Shown: positions 49,347-57,112 of the stretch, one piece after another
How positions within the stretch are numbered: position 1 is the first letter of the stretch
How the letters are laid out: every line of letters starts with the position of its first letter
Source: Homoserinimonas sp044769865
Lineage (GTDB): Bacteria; Actinomycetota; Actinomycetes; Actinomycetales; Microbacteriaceae
Assembly (NCBI RefSeq): GCF_044769865.1
Contig: NZ_JBIZWA010000001.1
Coordinates: 558,001 to 622,000, forward strand
Direction of reading: 5' to 3'
Length of the DNA stretch: 64,000 nucleotides
Made by a program: the position numbers and the translations under genes
Notes under the pieces: model-generated
Told to the model about the DNA's origin: nothing
The model's database searches: none
What the model saw: only the letters and a program-made list of their open reading frames with translations

Positions 49347-50336
49347 TCACAGCGCGAGCAGGAGCTTGCCCATGTGCTCCGATGACTCAAGCAGGCGATG
49401 CGCGGATGCGGCATCAGCGAGAGAGAAGACCTGGTCGACGTGGGGACGGATGCGGCCGGCCTCGACGAGCGGCCAGACATCTCTCCTCACGCCCTCGACT
49501 ATCGCCGTCTTGGCATCGTCGCTCCTCGCGCGGAGAGTGCTCGCCCGCACCGTCAAGCGCTTGCGCAGCAGTTCCTTGAGGTCGACCTCGGCGACGGAGC
49601 CGCCCTGCGTTCCGATGATGACGAGGTGGCCCTCTGCCGCGAGGGCTCGGAGGTTCGCCGCGAGGTACCGGCCGCCGACGATGTCGAGCACGATGTCGAG
49701 GCCCCGGCCCCCGGTCTCGCGCGCCACGGCGTGCTCGAAGGACTCGTCCCGGTAGTTGATGACGTGGGCGGCGCCGAGCCCGCGGCAGTAATCGGCCTTC
49801 GCTGCCGAACCGACCGTGCAATGGACGGCGACCCCGAGCGCGCTGAGCCATTGGATGGCGAAGGTGCCGATGCCGGAGGACCCACCGTGAACCAGCGCCG
49901 ACGCCGAAGCCGGTGGGACGAGGTCGTGCAGGTTCGAGTAGACAGTGCACGCGGCCTCGGGCAGGGCGGCCGCCCCGGCCATGTCGACTCCGTGTGGAAT
50001 GGGGAGGAGCTGTCCCTCGGGCACGGCAACGTACTCCGCATAGCCGCCGCCGGTCAGGAGGGCACAGGCCCGTTCGCCGATGCGCCAGCCGGCGACCGAC
50101 TCACCCACTTCCACGACGTGCCCGGAGCATTCCAACCCCGGCACGGGGGACGCTCCCGCTGGCGGCGGATAGCGACCGGCGCGCTGGCCGGCATCCGCTC
50201 GATTGACGCCGGCATACTCGACCCTGAGCAACACCTCGTGGGCGAGGGGCACGGGGCGGGGACGTTCCACAAGCACCAGCGCGTCCGGGCCCCCCGGCAC
50301 GGGGATGTCGACGGCGCGCATCGAGCGTGAGGCCAT
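49347..50336 (-). CDS. NADPH:quinone oxidoreductase (zeta-crystallin-like MDR)
   Basis: Medium-chain reductase of 329 residues. Family landmarks are VRVEYAGVNRADAGQRAG-like text near the start (LLRVEYAGVNRADAGQR), PVPGLECSGHVVEVG, the nucleotide-binding VHGGSSGIGTFAIQWLSALG, and FEHAVARETGGRGLDIVLDIVGG. Zinc ligands of alcohol dehydrogenases are lacking. The start could be the ATG at 50336 or 50321, since no ribosome site is clear. It follows the TetR gene by 31 bases on the same strand and is convergent with the acyl-CoA synthetase gene. Confidence 0.9.
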   Translation of the reverse strand: MASRSMRAVDIPVPGGPDALVLVERPRPVPLAHEVLLRVEYAGVNRADAGQRAGRYPPPAGASPVPGLECSGHVVEVGESVAGWRIGERACALLTGGGYAEYVAVPEGQLLPIPHGVDMAGAAALPEAACTVYSNLHDLVPPASASALVHGGSSGIGTFAIQWLSALGVAVHCTVGSAAKADYCRGLGAAHVINYRDESFEHAVARETGGRGLDIVLDIVGGRYLAANLRALAAEGHLVIIGTQGGSVAEVDLKELLRKRLTVRASTLRARSDDAKTAIVEGVRRDVWPLVEAGRIRPHVDQVFSLADAASAHRLLESSEHMGKLLLAL

Positions 50337-50367
50337 AGGCGTCACGACCGGGGGGCACCCGCGGTCA

Positions 50368-51015
50368 TCAGAAGTCCTCCGGGCGCATCGTGTCTCGGTT
50401 CGCTCCGCTCGTGCCGAAGACGAAGAGCTGCCAGAGCTCCGTCGCGAGCGATTCCACCTCATCGGCGGTGAGGCGCGAGTGGGCGCGCGATGCCCAGTTG
50501 CACATGCCGAAGAGGGAGAAGGCAACTGTCCGCGTGTCGCACGGCGGGATGACCCCGAGCTCGACGTCACGCCGGAACGACTCCTCGACCAGCCTTCGGT
50601 AGGTCTTGCGGTTCGCTCGCATCTCAGCGCGTCGTTCGTCACTGAGCTCCCGTTGGTGTTCGATGAACGACTGCAGCATTCCCGGGCTCTCCACGATGAC
50701 GTTGAGGTGCTCGTAGATCACCTCGTATGCGACCCTCGTCGATGAGGCGCCCTCCTCGACCCGTCGTGTCTGTGACTCGATGAGGGGCGTGATGTAGAGC
50801 AGGTGGATGTTGAAGAGGATCTCTTCCTTGCTGCGGAAGTAGTGGTACAGCGTCGGCTTCGCGATGCCCGCGATCTCGGCGATCTTGTCCATCGTCGCGC
50901 TGTGATAGCCCATGTCGCGGAAGAGCTGGCTGGCGAGGCGCAGGATCTCCCGCCGACGCGCTTGGCCAACCGGGGTGGACTTCGTGAGCTCGTCGCTTTG
51001 AGCAGTCTCGGTCAT
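50368..51015 (-). CDS. TetR-family regulator of the CoA-thioester catabolic island
   Basis: Regulator of 215 residues. Helix-turn-helix: RRREILRLASQLFRDMGYHSATMDKIAEIAGIAKPTLYHYFRSKEEILF in outline, the pattern of KstR2/FadR-like TetR proteins. The C-terminal ligand domain includes SFIEHQRELSDERRAEMRANR. It is divergent from an enoyl-CoA hydratase operon, and the intergenic region holds CGACCGACTAATCGGTCG. A second copy of that palindrome lies between the MBL and MFS genes at 57043. The effector is probably an acyl-CoA of the pathway. Confidence 0.9.
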   Translation of the reverse strand: MTETAQSDELTKSTPVGQARRREILRLASQLFRDMGYHSATMDKIAEIAGIAKPTLYHYFRSKEEILFNIHLLYITPLIESQTRRVEEGASSTRVAYEVIYEHLNVIVESPGMLQSFIEHQRELSDERRAEMRANRKTYRRLVEESFRRDVELGVIPPCDTRTVAFSLFGMCNWASRAHSRLTADEVESLATELWQLFVFGTSGANRDTMRPEDF

Positions 51016-51125
51016 TTCTCACCCAATCCCTTGAATTGCATACGCTGCGCGCCCGCGTGACGAAACAGTACCCAGAAAATCAAGCGCGATAGCGGGAACC
51101 TCAGCGGATGCTCCGCCGTCAGTCT

Positions 51126-51179
51126 TGACCATCCGGTCATGTTCCGCCATCATACAAGCATCGACCGACTAATCGGTCG
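51126..51179. promoter_or_regulatory. TetR operator sites in the TetR/hydratase divergent region
   Basis: CGACCGACTAATCGGTCG (51162-51179) matches its reverse complement at 16 of 18 positions. A shorter dyad TGACCATCCGGTCA lies at 51126-51139, and TTGACC at 51125 may be a -35 for the rightward operon. The 18-base form recurs at 57043-57060. Confidence 0.65.
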
Positions 51180-51207
51180 GCTCAATGCTGAGGATGATGG
51201 GGGTGCG

Positions 51208-51987
51208 GTGAACGAGTTCCACTCACTCGATGTCGCTCGTGCTGCTTCCATCCTCACAGTCACGATCAATCGTCCCGAGGCAAGGAACGCCTTGAACGCC
51301 CAGGCGATCGCGGAACTCCGAGCCGTGCTCGAGCTCGCAGCGGAAGACGACGACATCGGCGGCGTCATCTTCACCGGGCACGGCGAGCGGGTGTTCGTCT
51401 CCGGCGCTGATATCGCGGAGCTCAGGGGCCGTGACCTCAAGAGTGGCCTCGGGGGTGCCACCCAGCGGCTGCTCTCCGAACTCCAGGCGCTCGACAAGCC
51501 GACGATCGCCGCCATCAACGGTCACGCCCTCGGTGGCGGCTGCGAGTTCGCGCTCGCCTGCGACATCCGGATCGCCTCGGCCGACGCCAGGATGGGGCTC
51601 CCCGAGGTCGGCCTCGGCATCATCCCTGGCGCCGGAGGCACCCAGCGCCTTGCCCGCCACGTGGGCCTCGGCCGTGCCGTCGAGATGATCCTGACCGGAC
51701 GCCTGCTCGACGCACACGAGGCGCAGCGGATCGGCCTGGTCAGCGAGGTCGTCGAGGGCCCGCAGCTCCCCGGGCGCGCGCGGGAGGTCATGCAGGGCAT
51801 CCTGCAGAAGGCGCCGCTCGCGATCCGGCTCGCCAAGATGATCACCCGCACCTCCATGGACACTGACGAGACGACGGGCCTGATGGTCGAGAGGCTCGCC
51901 CAGGCGCTCCTCTATACGACCGACGACAAGCGGGAGGGCACCGGGGCGTTCCTTGAGCGCCGTACTCCCGAGTTCAAGGGAGAGTGA
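51208..51987 (+). CDS. Enoyl-CoA hydratase/isomerase (crotonase family)
   Basis: Crotonase of 259 residues from the GTG at 51208, the normal family length; an upstream ATG would add 23 residues that cover the operator. The oxyanion-hole segments are VFVSGADIAEL and INGHALGGGCEFALACDIR. Both catalytic acids of hydratases are present: Glu in HALGGGCEFALA-CD... region and LPEVGLGIIPGAGGTQRL. It adds water to an enoyl-CoA. It is the first gene of a hydratase, dehydrogenase, acyl-CoA dehydrogenase, CoA-transferase, hydratase operon. Confidence 0.9.
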   Translation: MNEFHSLDVARAASILTVTINRPEARNALNAQAIAELRAVLELAAEDDDIGGVIFTGHGERVFVSGADIAELRGRDLKSGLGGATQRLLSELQALDKPTIAAINGHALGGGCEFALACDIRIASADARMGLPEVGLGIIPGAGGTQRLARHVGLGRAVEMILTGRLLDAHEAQRIGLVSEVVEGPQLPGRAREVMQGILQKAPLAIRLAKMITRTSMDTDETTGLMVERLAQALLYTTDDKREGTGAFLERRTPEFKGE

Positions 51988-51988
51988 C

Positions 51989-52876
51989 ATGCGCGAGACG
52001 AATACGGTCATGGTGGTCGGCGCCGGTGCGATGGGCGCCCAGATCGCACTGCTCTGCGCCGCGAGGGGCCTCGAGGTCACCCTCACCGAGGTGGACCCCC
52101 GCATGCGCGAGACGGCCATCGCACGGATCACGGCCCTCGGCGCGCGCCAGGTCGAGAAAGGACGCCTCGGCGCCGCAGCGCTGGACGGCGCGATCGCGCG
52201 CATCAGCACTCTCGCCGCTATCGACGAGGCCCCCGAGGTCGACCTCGCGATCGAGGCGGTCACCGAGAATCGCGAGCTGAAGCGCAAAGTGCTCGGAGAG
52301 CTCGACATGCACTTCTCCGGGGGCACGATCATCGCCTCCAACTCCTCGAGCTTCGTGCCCTCCTCCCTCACTGACTCGATCGCCGCCCGCGATCGCTTCC
52401 TCAACATCCACTTCTTCAACCCCGTGCTCTCCATGCGCTGCGTCGAGGTCATCGCCTGCCCCGAGACATCCGCCGACACCCTTGCTGGCGCGATCGCCTT
52501 CGTCGAGAGGATCGATCGTTTGCCCCTTGTCGTGAAGAAGGAGATTCCGGGCTTCATCGCGAACCGGATCCTCAACGCCGTGCGTGACGAGGCACTGCAC
52601 CTCTACGAGGGCGGCTACGCAGACATCGAAGCAATCGACCTCGCCTGCCGCCACGCGCTGGGGTATCCCATGGGTCCCTTCGAGCTCATGGACCTGACGG
52701 GAATCGACATCGGGTACCTGACGAAGGTCGCCCGGCACGAGGAGACCGGCAACCCGGCAGATGCTCCCTCCACGACAGTCGCGAGACTCGTCGAGCAGGG
52801 CACCCTGGGACGCAAGACAGGCCAAGGCTTCTACCACTATGACGACCAGGGGCGACGCGGCGCACCCGCGATCTGA
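51989..52876 (+). CDS. 3-Hydroxyacyl-CoA dehydrogenase
   Basis: NAD enzyme of 295 residues. The Rossmann motif is VMVVGAGAMGAQIALLCAARG; FLNIHFFNPVLSMRCVEVI contains the catalytic His, and KEIPGFIANRILNAVRDEA with GPFELMDLTGID belongs to the C-terminal dimerisation domain. It oxidises 3-hydroxyacyl-CoA to 3-oxoacyl-CoA. It begins 1 base after the hydratase stop with AGGGAG in place and continues the beta-oxidation order of the operon. Confidence 0.92.
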   Translation: MRETNTVMVVGAGAMGAQIALLCAARGLEVTLTEVDPRMRETAIARITALGARQVEKGRLGAAALDGAIARISTLAAIDEAPEVDLAIEAVTENRELKRKVLGELDMHFSGGTIIASNSSSFVPSSLTDSIAARDRFLNIHFFNPVLSMRCVEVIACPETSADTLAGAIAFVERIDRLPLVVKKEIPGFIANRILNAVRDEALHLYEGGYADIEAIDLACRHALGYPMGPFELMDLTGIDIGYLTKVARHEETGNPADAPSTTVARLVEQGTLGRKTGQGFYHYDDQGRRGAPAI

Positions 52877-52905
52877 CCGCCCGCCTCCACGACGAAGGGA
52901 TCCCC

Positions 52906-54087
52906 ATGCAAGAGACACCTCTCGGCATGTTCGACATCGACTCGCTCATCGACGACGACGACCGCGAACTCCGTGATGCCGTGAGGGCGTTCGGCGAGAA
53001 TCGCCTTCGCCCGGAGATCGCCGAATGGTACGAGGCTGGCACGCTCCCCGCGCGGGAGGTCGCCCGTGAACTCGGCGACCTGGGCGTGCTGGGCATGCAT
53101 CTCACGGGCTATGGATGCGCGGGCGCGAGCGCCATGGCATACGGCCTCGCCTGTATGGAGCTCGAGGCGGTCGACTCCGGCCTGCGCTCGCTCGTCTCGG
53201 TGCAGGGCTCGCTCGCCATGTTCGCCATCTGGCGATGGGGCAGCGAAGACCAGAAGACCGAGTGGCTCCCGCGGATGGCTGCGGGTGAGGCCATCGGGTG
53301 CTTCGGACTCACCGAGCCCGACTACGGCTCGAACCCGGCGGGCATGCGGACGAACGCGCGGCGCGACGGCGACGACTGGGTGCTGACCGGCAACAAGATG
53401 TGGATCACCAACGGTTCCGTGGCCGACGTCGCTGTCGTCTGGGCGCAGACGGCCGAGCACGGCGATGCGAAGGGAATCCGCGGTTTCGTCGTGCCGACGG
53501 ACACACCCGGGTTCTCGGCACCCGTGATCCACAAGAAGCTCTCGCTGCGCGCATCCGTCACCAGCGAGCTCGTGCTCGACAACGTGCGGCTCCCTGCGTC
53601 CGCCATGCTGCCGGAAGCCTCCGGGCTGCGCGGCCCCCTGACCTGCCTGAACGAGGCACGCTACGGGATCGCGTTCGGCGCACTCGGCGCGGCCCGCGAC
53701 TGCCTTGAGGTGACGCTGCGCTACGCACAGGAGCGGGAGATCTTCGACCGTCCGCTCGCCGCCTACCAGCTCACGCAGGCCAAGCTCGCCGACATGAGCC
53801 TCGAGCTTGGCAAGGGCATGCTCCTGGCCGTGCAGCTCGGCAAGCTCAAGGATCGGCACGAGATCACCCCGACCCAGATCAGCCTCGGCAAGCTCAACAG
53901 CACGCGGGAGGCGATCGAGATCGCCCGCACCTGCCGCACCATCCTGGGTGCTGCCGGCATCACGGGAGAGTTCCCCGTGATGCGTCACGCGAACAACCTC
54001 GAGTCGGTGCTCACGTATGAGGGCACGTCAGAGATCCACCAGCTCTCGATCGGCCGGACCCTCACGGGACTCTCCGCCTTCTCCTAG
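52906..54087 (+). CDS. Acyl-CoA dehydrogenase, glutaryl-CoA dehydrogenase-like
   Basis: Flavoenzyme of 393 residues. The segments ELEAVDSGLRSLVSVQGSLA, IGCFGLTEPDYGSNPAGM and LTGNKMWITNGSVADV match glutaryl-CoA dehydrogenases. The catalytic Glu lies in LTYEGTSEIHQLSIGR. Glutaryl-CoA dehydrogenases both oxidise and decarboxylate; whether this one decarboxylates cannot be read here. A family III CoA-transferase follows 22 bases later. That pairing is common for dicarboxylic acids such as glutarate or methyl- and alkyl-succinates. Confidence 0.9.
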   Translation: MQETPLGMFDIDSLIDDDDRELRDAVRAFGENRLRPEIAEWYEAGTLPAREVARELGDLGVLGMHLTGYGCAGASAMAYGLACMELEAVDSGLRSLVSVQGSLAMFAIWRWGSEDQKTEWLPRMAAGEAIGCFGLTEPDYGSNPAGMRTNARRDGDDWVLTGNKMWITNGSVADVAVVWAQTAEHGDAKGIRGFVVPTDTPGFSAPVIHKKLSLRASVTSELVLDNVRLPASAMLPEASGLRGPLTCLNEARYGIAFGALGAARDCLEVTLRYAQEREIFDRPLAAYQLTQAKLADMSLELGKGMLLAVQLGKLKDRHEITPTQISLGKLNSTREAIEIARTCRTILGAAGITGEFPVMRHANNLESVLTYEGTSEIHQLSIGRTLTGLSAFS

Positions 54088-54109
54088 GAGAAGACGAAAA
54101 GGCAGACAC

Positions 54110-55258
54110 GTGACGACCGATACGAGGCCTGGGCCGCTGGCGGGGTTCCGCATCATCGACCTCACCTCGGTGATCATGGGGCCGTACGCGACCTCCCTCC
54201 TTGCCGACCAGGGCGCGGAGGTGATCGTGGTGGAGGCCGGCGACGGGGACTCGAACAGGGTCATGGGCCGCGCGGCCGCGCCGGGGTTCTCCGACGTGAG
54301 CCTCAACCTGATGCGCAACAAGCGCTCGGTGCGGCTCGACCTCAGGACGCCGGACGGTCGCTCCGCCATGCGGAAGCTCCTCGCCGGCGCCGATGCCTTC
54401 ATCACGACCCGCAGGCCTGACTCGCTACGCCGTCTCGGCCTCGACTACGAGACTCTGGCGCCGACGCATCCACGGCTCGTCTACTGCCAGGCGCAGGGCT
54501 GGCCCACGACGAGCTCCAAGGCGAACGACCCGGCCTACGACGACATCATCCAGGCCGCCACGGGACTCGTGGATGTCATGCACCGCTATACGGGCGAGCA
54601 CCTGTTCGTGCCCAGCATCCTCGTCGACAAGACCTGCGGCGTGATGCTCGCCCAGGCGGCGACGGCCGCCCTCGTGCACCTCTCACGACACGGAGACGGC
54701 CAGCACGTGGAGGTCGCTATGGCGGAGGCCATGACCCAATTCCTGCTCGTGGAGCACGGGAGCGGGGGCATCGCGATGCCTCCTGGCGATCGGCTCGGCT
54801 ATGAGCGCATCCTCAGTCCCGAGCGCCGCCCCTACGCGACCCGGGATGGGCTCGTGCACGTCATGCCGTACACGCCCGCGCAGTTCGCCACGATCTTCGA
54901 GGAGCTCGGGGCATCCCACCTGCGTGGAGACCCACGGCTCTCCGACCTGCGCACGACGATCGCCAACACGGGCACGCTCTACCGCGACCTGCGACCGCTC
55001 ATCGGCGAGCGCACGAGCGAGTGGATCCTGGATGCCTGTCGCCGCCTCGACATCCCCGCGTCACCTGTCGTCACCCTCGCAGAGATCGCCGCGACCCTGC
55101 CCGTGGCGGAGCATCCGAAGGCGGGCCCCTACCGCGTGCTCCCCCACCCCGCTCGCTTCTCAGCGACCCCTGCAGGCAGGCGTGGCCACGCCCCCTCGGT
55201 GGGCGCCGACACCGAGGATGTGCTGCGAGAACTGTCGCGAGAACGAGGAGCATCATGA
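54110..55258 (+). CDS. Family III CoA-transferase (CaiB/BaiF)
   Basis: CoA-transferase of 382 residues from a GTG preceded by AAAAGG. Visible are LAGFRIIDLTSVIMGPYATSLLADQGAEVIVVE in outline, LNLMRNKRSVRLDL, and the region DPAYDDIIQAATGLVD with the catalytic Asp. GQHVEVAMAEAM follows. It moves CoA from one acyl group to another, probably activating the pathway's acid. Its stop overlaps the start of the next hydratase gene. Confidence 0.9.
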   Translation: MTTDTRPGPLAGFRIIDLTSVIMGPYATSLLADQGAEVIVVEAGDGDSNRVMGRAAAPGFSDVSLNLMRNKRSVRLDLRTPDGRSAMRKLLAGADAFITTRRPDSLRRLGLDYETLAPTHPRLVYCQAQGWPTTSSKANDPAYDDIIQAATGLVDVMHRYTGEHLFVPSILVDKTCGVMLAQAATAALVHLSRHGDGQHVEVAMAEAMTQFLLVEHGSGGIAMPPGDRLGYERILSPERRPYATRDGLVHVMPYTPAQFATIFEELGASHLRGDPRLSDLRTTIANTGTLYRDLRPLIGERTSEWILDACRRLDIPASPVVTLAEIAATLPVAEHPKAGPYRVLPHPARFSATPAGRRGHAPSVGADTEDVLRELSRERGAS

Positions 55259-56025
55259 TGAACACGCCCCCGAAGCATCCGGCGGATGACGCTGCCGTCC
55301 TCATTGAGGATCGCGGCGACGTGCGCATCCTGACCCTGAACGCCCCCTCCCGACGCAATGCCCTCGACCTGGCGGCGCGGCTGGCCCTGCTGAGGGAACT
55401 CCGACTGGGCGAGGCGCAGGCGCGAGTGCTCATCATTACGGGGGCCGGGGGCTTCTTCAGCGCGGGCGGCGACATTCGGTCGATGAGCGACGATCCTGTC
55501 GAGTCGGGCCAACGGCTCGACGCCCTTGCTGCACTCGCGCAGCAGCTGGTGCACAGCAGGGTTCCTGTCATAGCGGCCGTCGAGGGCGGGGCCTTCGGGA
55601 TGGGGCTCGCCATCGCGAGCGCGGCGACCCACGTCGTGAGCGGCAGGGGTGCGCGCTATGAGGCGTCGTTCGTGAAGATCGGCCTCGCCCCTGACACGGG
55701 ACTCTCGTGGACGCTCCCCCGCAGGATCGGGCCCACGCGGGCGCGCCACATGATGCTGACCCTGACGAGCCTCGCTGGCCAGCCGGCCCTCGATGCAGGG
55801 CTCGTCGACGAATTGGTCGACGACGGCCAGGCCCTAGAGCGCGCTCTCGAGGTGGCCGCCGAGCTCGCCCGGATGCCTGCTGCCGCAGTCGCCGGCATCC
55901 TTAGCCTCTCGTCGCATGTCGCTGCCACGATCGAAGCAGCGACGGGCGCGGAGTCGAGGCTTCAGGCGGTGCTCCTCGCGAGCGAGGAGTCGAAAGCACT
56001 CAGGGCGGCGTTCCTCTCTCGCTGA
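55255..56025 (+). CDS. Enoyl-CoA hydratase/isomerase family protein
   Basis: Crotonase-fold protein of 256 residues (ATG at 55255, or 55258 with better spacing from GAGGAG). The oxyanion-hole segments are FFSAGGDIRSM and AVEGGAFGMGLAIASAATH. In place of the usual hydratase acids it has GMGLAIAS and IGLAPDTGLSWTLPRRIG, so it may be an isomerase or another crotonase type. It is the last gene of the operon, and its last 64 bases overlap the convergent MBL gene. Confidence 0.85.
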   Translation: MMNTPPKHPADDAAVLIEDRGDVRILTLNAPSRRNALDLAARLALLRELRLGEAQARVLIITGAGGFFSAGGDIRSMSDDPVESGQRLDALAALAQQLVHSRVPVIAAVEGGAFGMGLAIASAATHVVSGRGARYEASFVKIGLAPDTGLSWTLPRRIGPTRARHMMLTLTSLAGQPALDAGLVDELVDDGQALERALEVAAELARMPAAAVAGILSLSSHVAATIEAATGAESRLQAVLLASEESKALRAAFLSR

Positions 56026-57011
56026 AGGGTGCCCGTCGAGGTGCGGCGCCATCGCGCTGGCACTCCGTCACCCACCGCGGCCACCCGCAGATCGCCGAGG
56101 TAGTTGAGGTGAGCGAGCACCTCTCCGAGGGCCGCTCGCTGCTGGATGCCCGAGATCGTCTCCCAGGGCCGCGACCAGGTGAGGGCTGCCGCAACGTCAT
56201 GCACTGTTCGATGGGCGTCGGTCTCGAGGACGCCGAGTATCTCCTCGAGACGCGACCAGTGGTGCTCGGTCAGGAACCGCGCCCGCGCCGCATGGTCGCC
56301 GAAGAGGCGCTCGTGTCCGGGCAGCACGAGGTCGACCTCGAGGCGCGCGACGGTCGCCAGCGAGGCGAGGTAGTCCCTCAGCGCGCTGTCACGGTGACCC
56401 ACCATGGAGGAGACGTTGGGCGTGATGCGCGGCAGGAGGTGGTCGCCCGAGAACAGCAGTCGGCGTTCCGCATCCTCGAAGCACACGTGGCCAGGTGTGT
56501 GTCCCGGGGTCCAGTGCACCCGGAGGGCGCCGCCGGGAACCTCGAGCACATCGCCGTCGCCCAGCCAACGAGTCACGAGAAGCGGCTCCCCGAAGGCGGG
56601 GAGGTCGCTCGCGACGACGCCGTCGGGGGCGCCTGCACGATCGAGCCAGGAGCGCACGCGGAGCAGATGCTCATCACGCGGACCCGGCAGCAGGGGCCGA
56701 TCAGCCGCATGCAGCATGACGCTCGCGCCGAAACGTACGGCGAGGCGGCCGGCCATGCCGCTGTGGTCGCGGTGAGCGTGGGTCAGGAGCACCGTCTCAA
56801 TCCCGCCCGCGCCCACCCCGATCGCGGCGAGCGCGGCGTCGAGATGGGCCCACGACTCGGGAGTGGGCCAGCCGGGGTCGATGAGCGCTCCCCGTCCGCC
56901 GTCCACATATGCGTAGGCGAAGGACGCCTTGAGCGGATGCCCTGGCATGGGCACCCGGATCGCCCAGACCCTTGGCCGCACCTCTGTCACCTCAGCGCTG
57001 ACAGCATCCAC
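55962..57011 (-). CDS. Metallo-beta-lactamase-fold hydrolase
   Basis: Protein of 349 residues from the GTG at 57011, which has GGGGAGAGG before it; a TTG at 57035 is an alternative. Zinc motif LLTHAHRDHSGMAG is followed by WTPGHTPGHVCFED, LLFSGDHLLPRITPN and VLPGHERLFGDH. The C-terminal winged-helix-like part suggests the lactamase B2-type thioesterase or lactonase group (LACTB2-like). It may hydrolyse a thioester or lactone of the pathway. It is divergent from the MFS gene across a TetR operator. Confidence 0.88.
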   Translation of the reverse strand: MDAVSAEVTEVRPRVWAIRVPMPGHPLKASFAYAYVDGGRGALIDPGWPTPESWAHLDAALAAIGVGAGGIETVLLTHAHRDHSGMAGRLAVRFGASVMLHAADRPLLPGPRDEHLLRVRSWLDRAGAPDGVVASDLPAFGEPLLVTRWLGDGDVLEVPGGALRVHWTPGHTPGHVCFEDAERRLLFSGDHLLPRITPNVSSMVGHRDSALRDYLASLATVARLEVDLVLPGHERLFGDHAARARFLTEHHWSRLEEILGVLETDAHRTVHDVAAALTWSRPWETISGIQQRAALGEVLAHLNYLGDLRVAAVGDGVPARWRRTSTGTLQRERNAALSAFDSSLARSTA

Positions 57012-57042
57012 TTCGGCCTCTCCCCGTCGTTGCAAAGCTTGT

Positions 57043-57060
57043 CGACCGAATGGTCGGTCG
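57043..57060. promoter_or_regulatory. TetR operator between MBL and MFS genes
   Basis: CGACCGAATGGTCGGTCG has the same seven-base arms as the site at 51162-51179. It ends 3 bases before the TAGACT -10 (57064-57069) of the MFS unit and 31 bases before the MBL start, so one bound regulator could control both directions. Confidence 0.68.
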
Positions 57061-57076
57061 TGCTAGACTCTGCCGC

Positions 57077-57112
57077 ATGAGGGATGCCGGGTCAAGGCGG
57101 CCCGCGGAATGA
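57077..57112 (+). CDS. Leaderless 11-codon upstream ORF coupled to the MFS gene
   Basis: ATG at 57077 lies 7 bases after the TAGACT box and opens an 11-codon frame, MRDAGSRRPAE. Its TGA (57110-57112) overlaps the MFS ATG (57109-57111). The MFS gene itself lacks a ribosome-binding site. Ribosomes probably load on the leaderless ATG and reinitiate at the MFS start. Confidence 0.55.
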   Translation: MRDAGSRRPAE

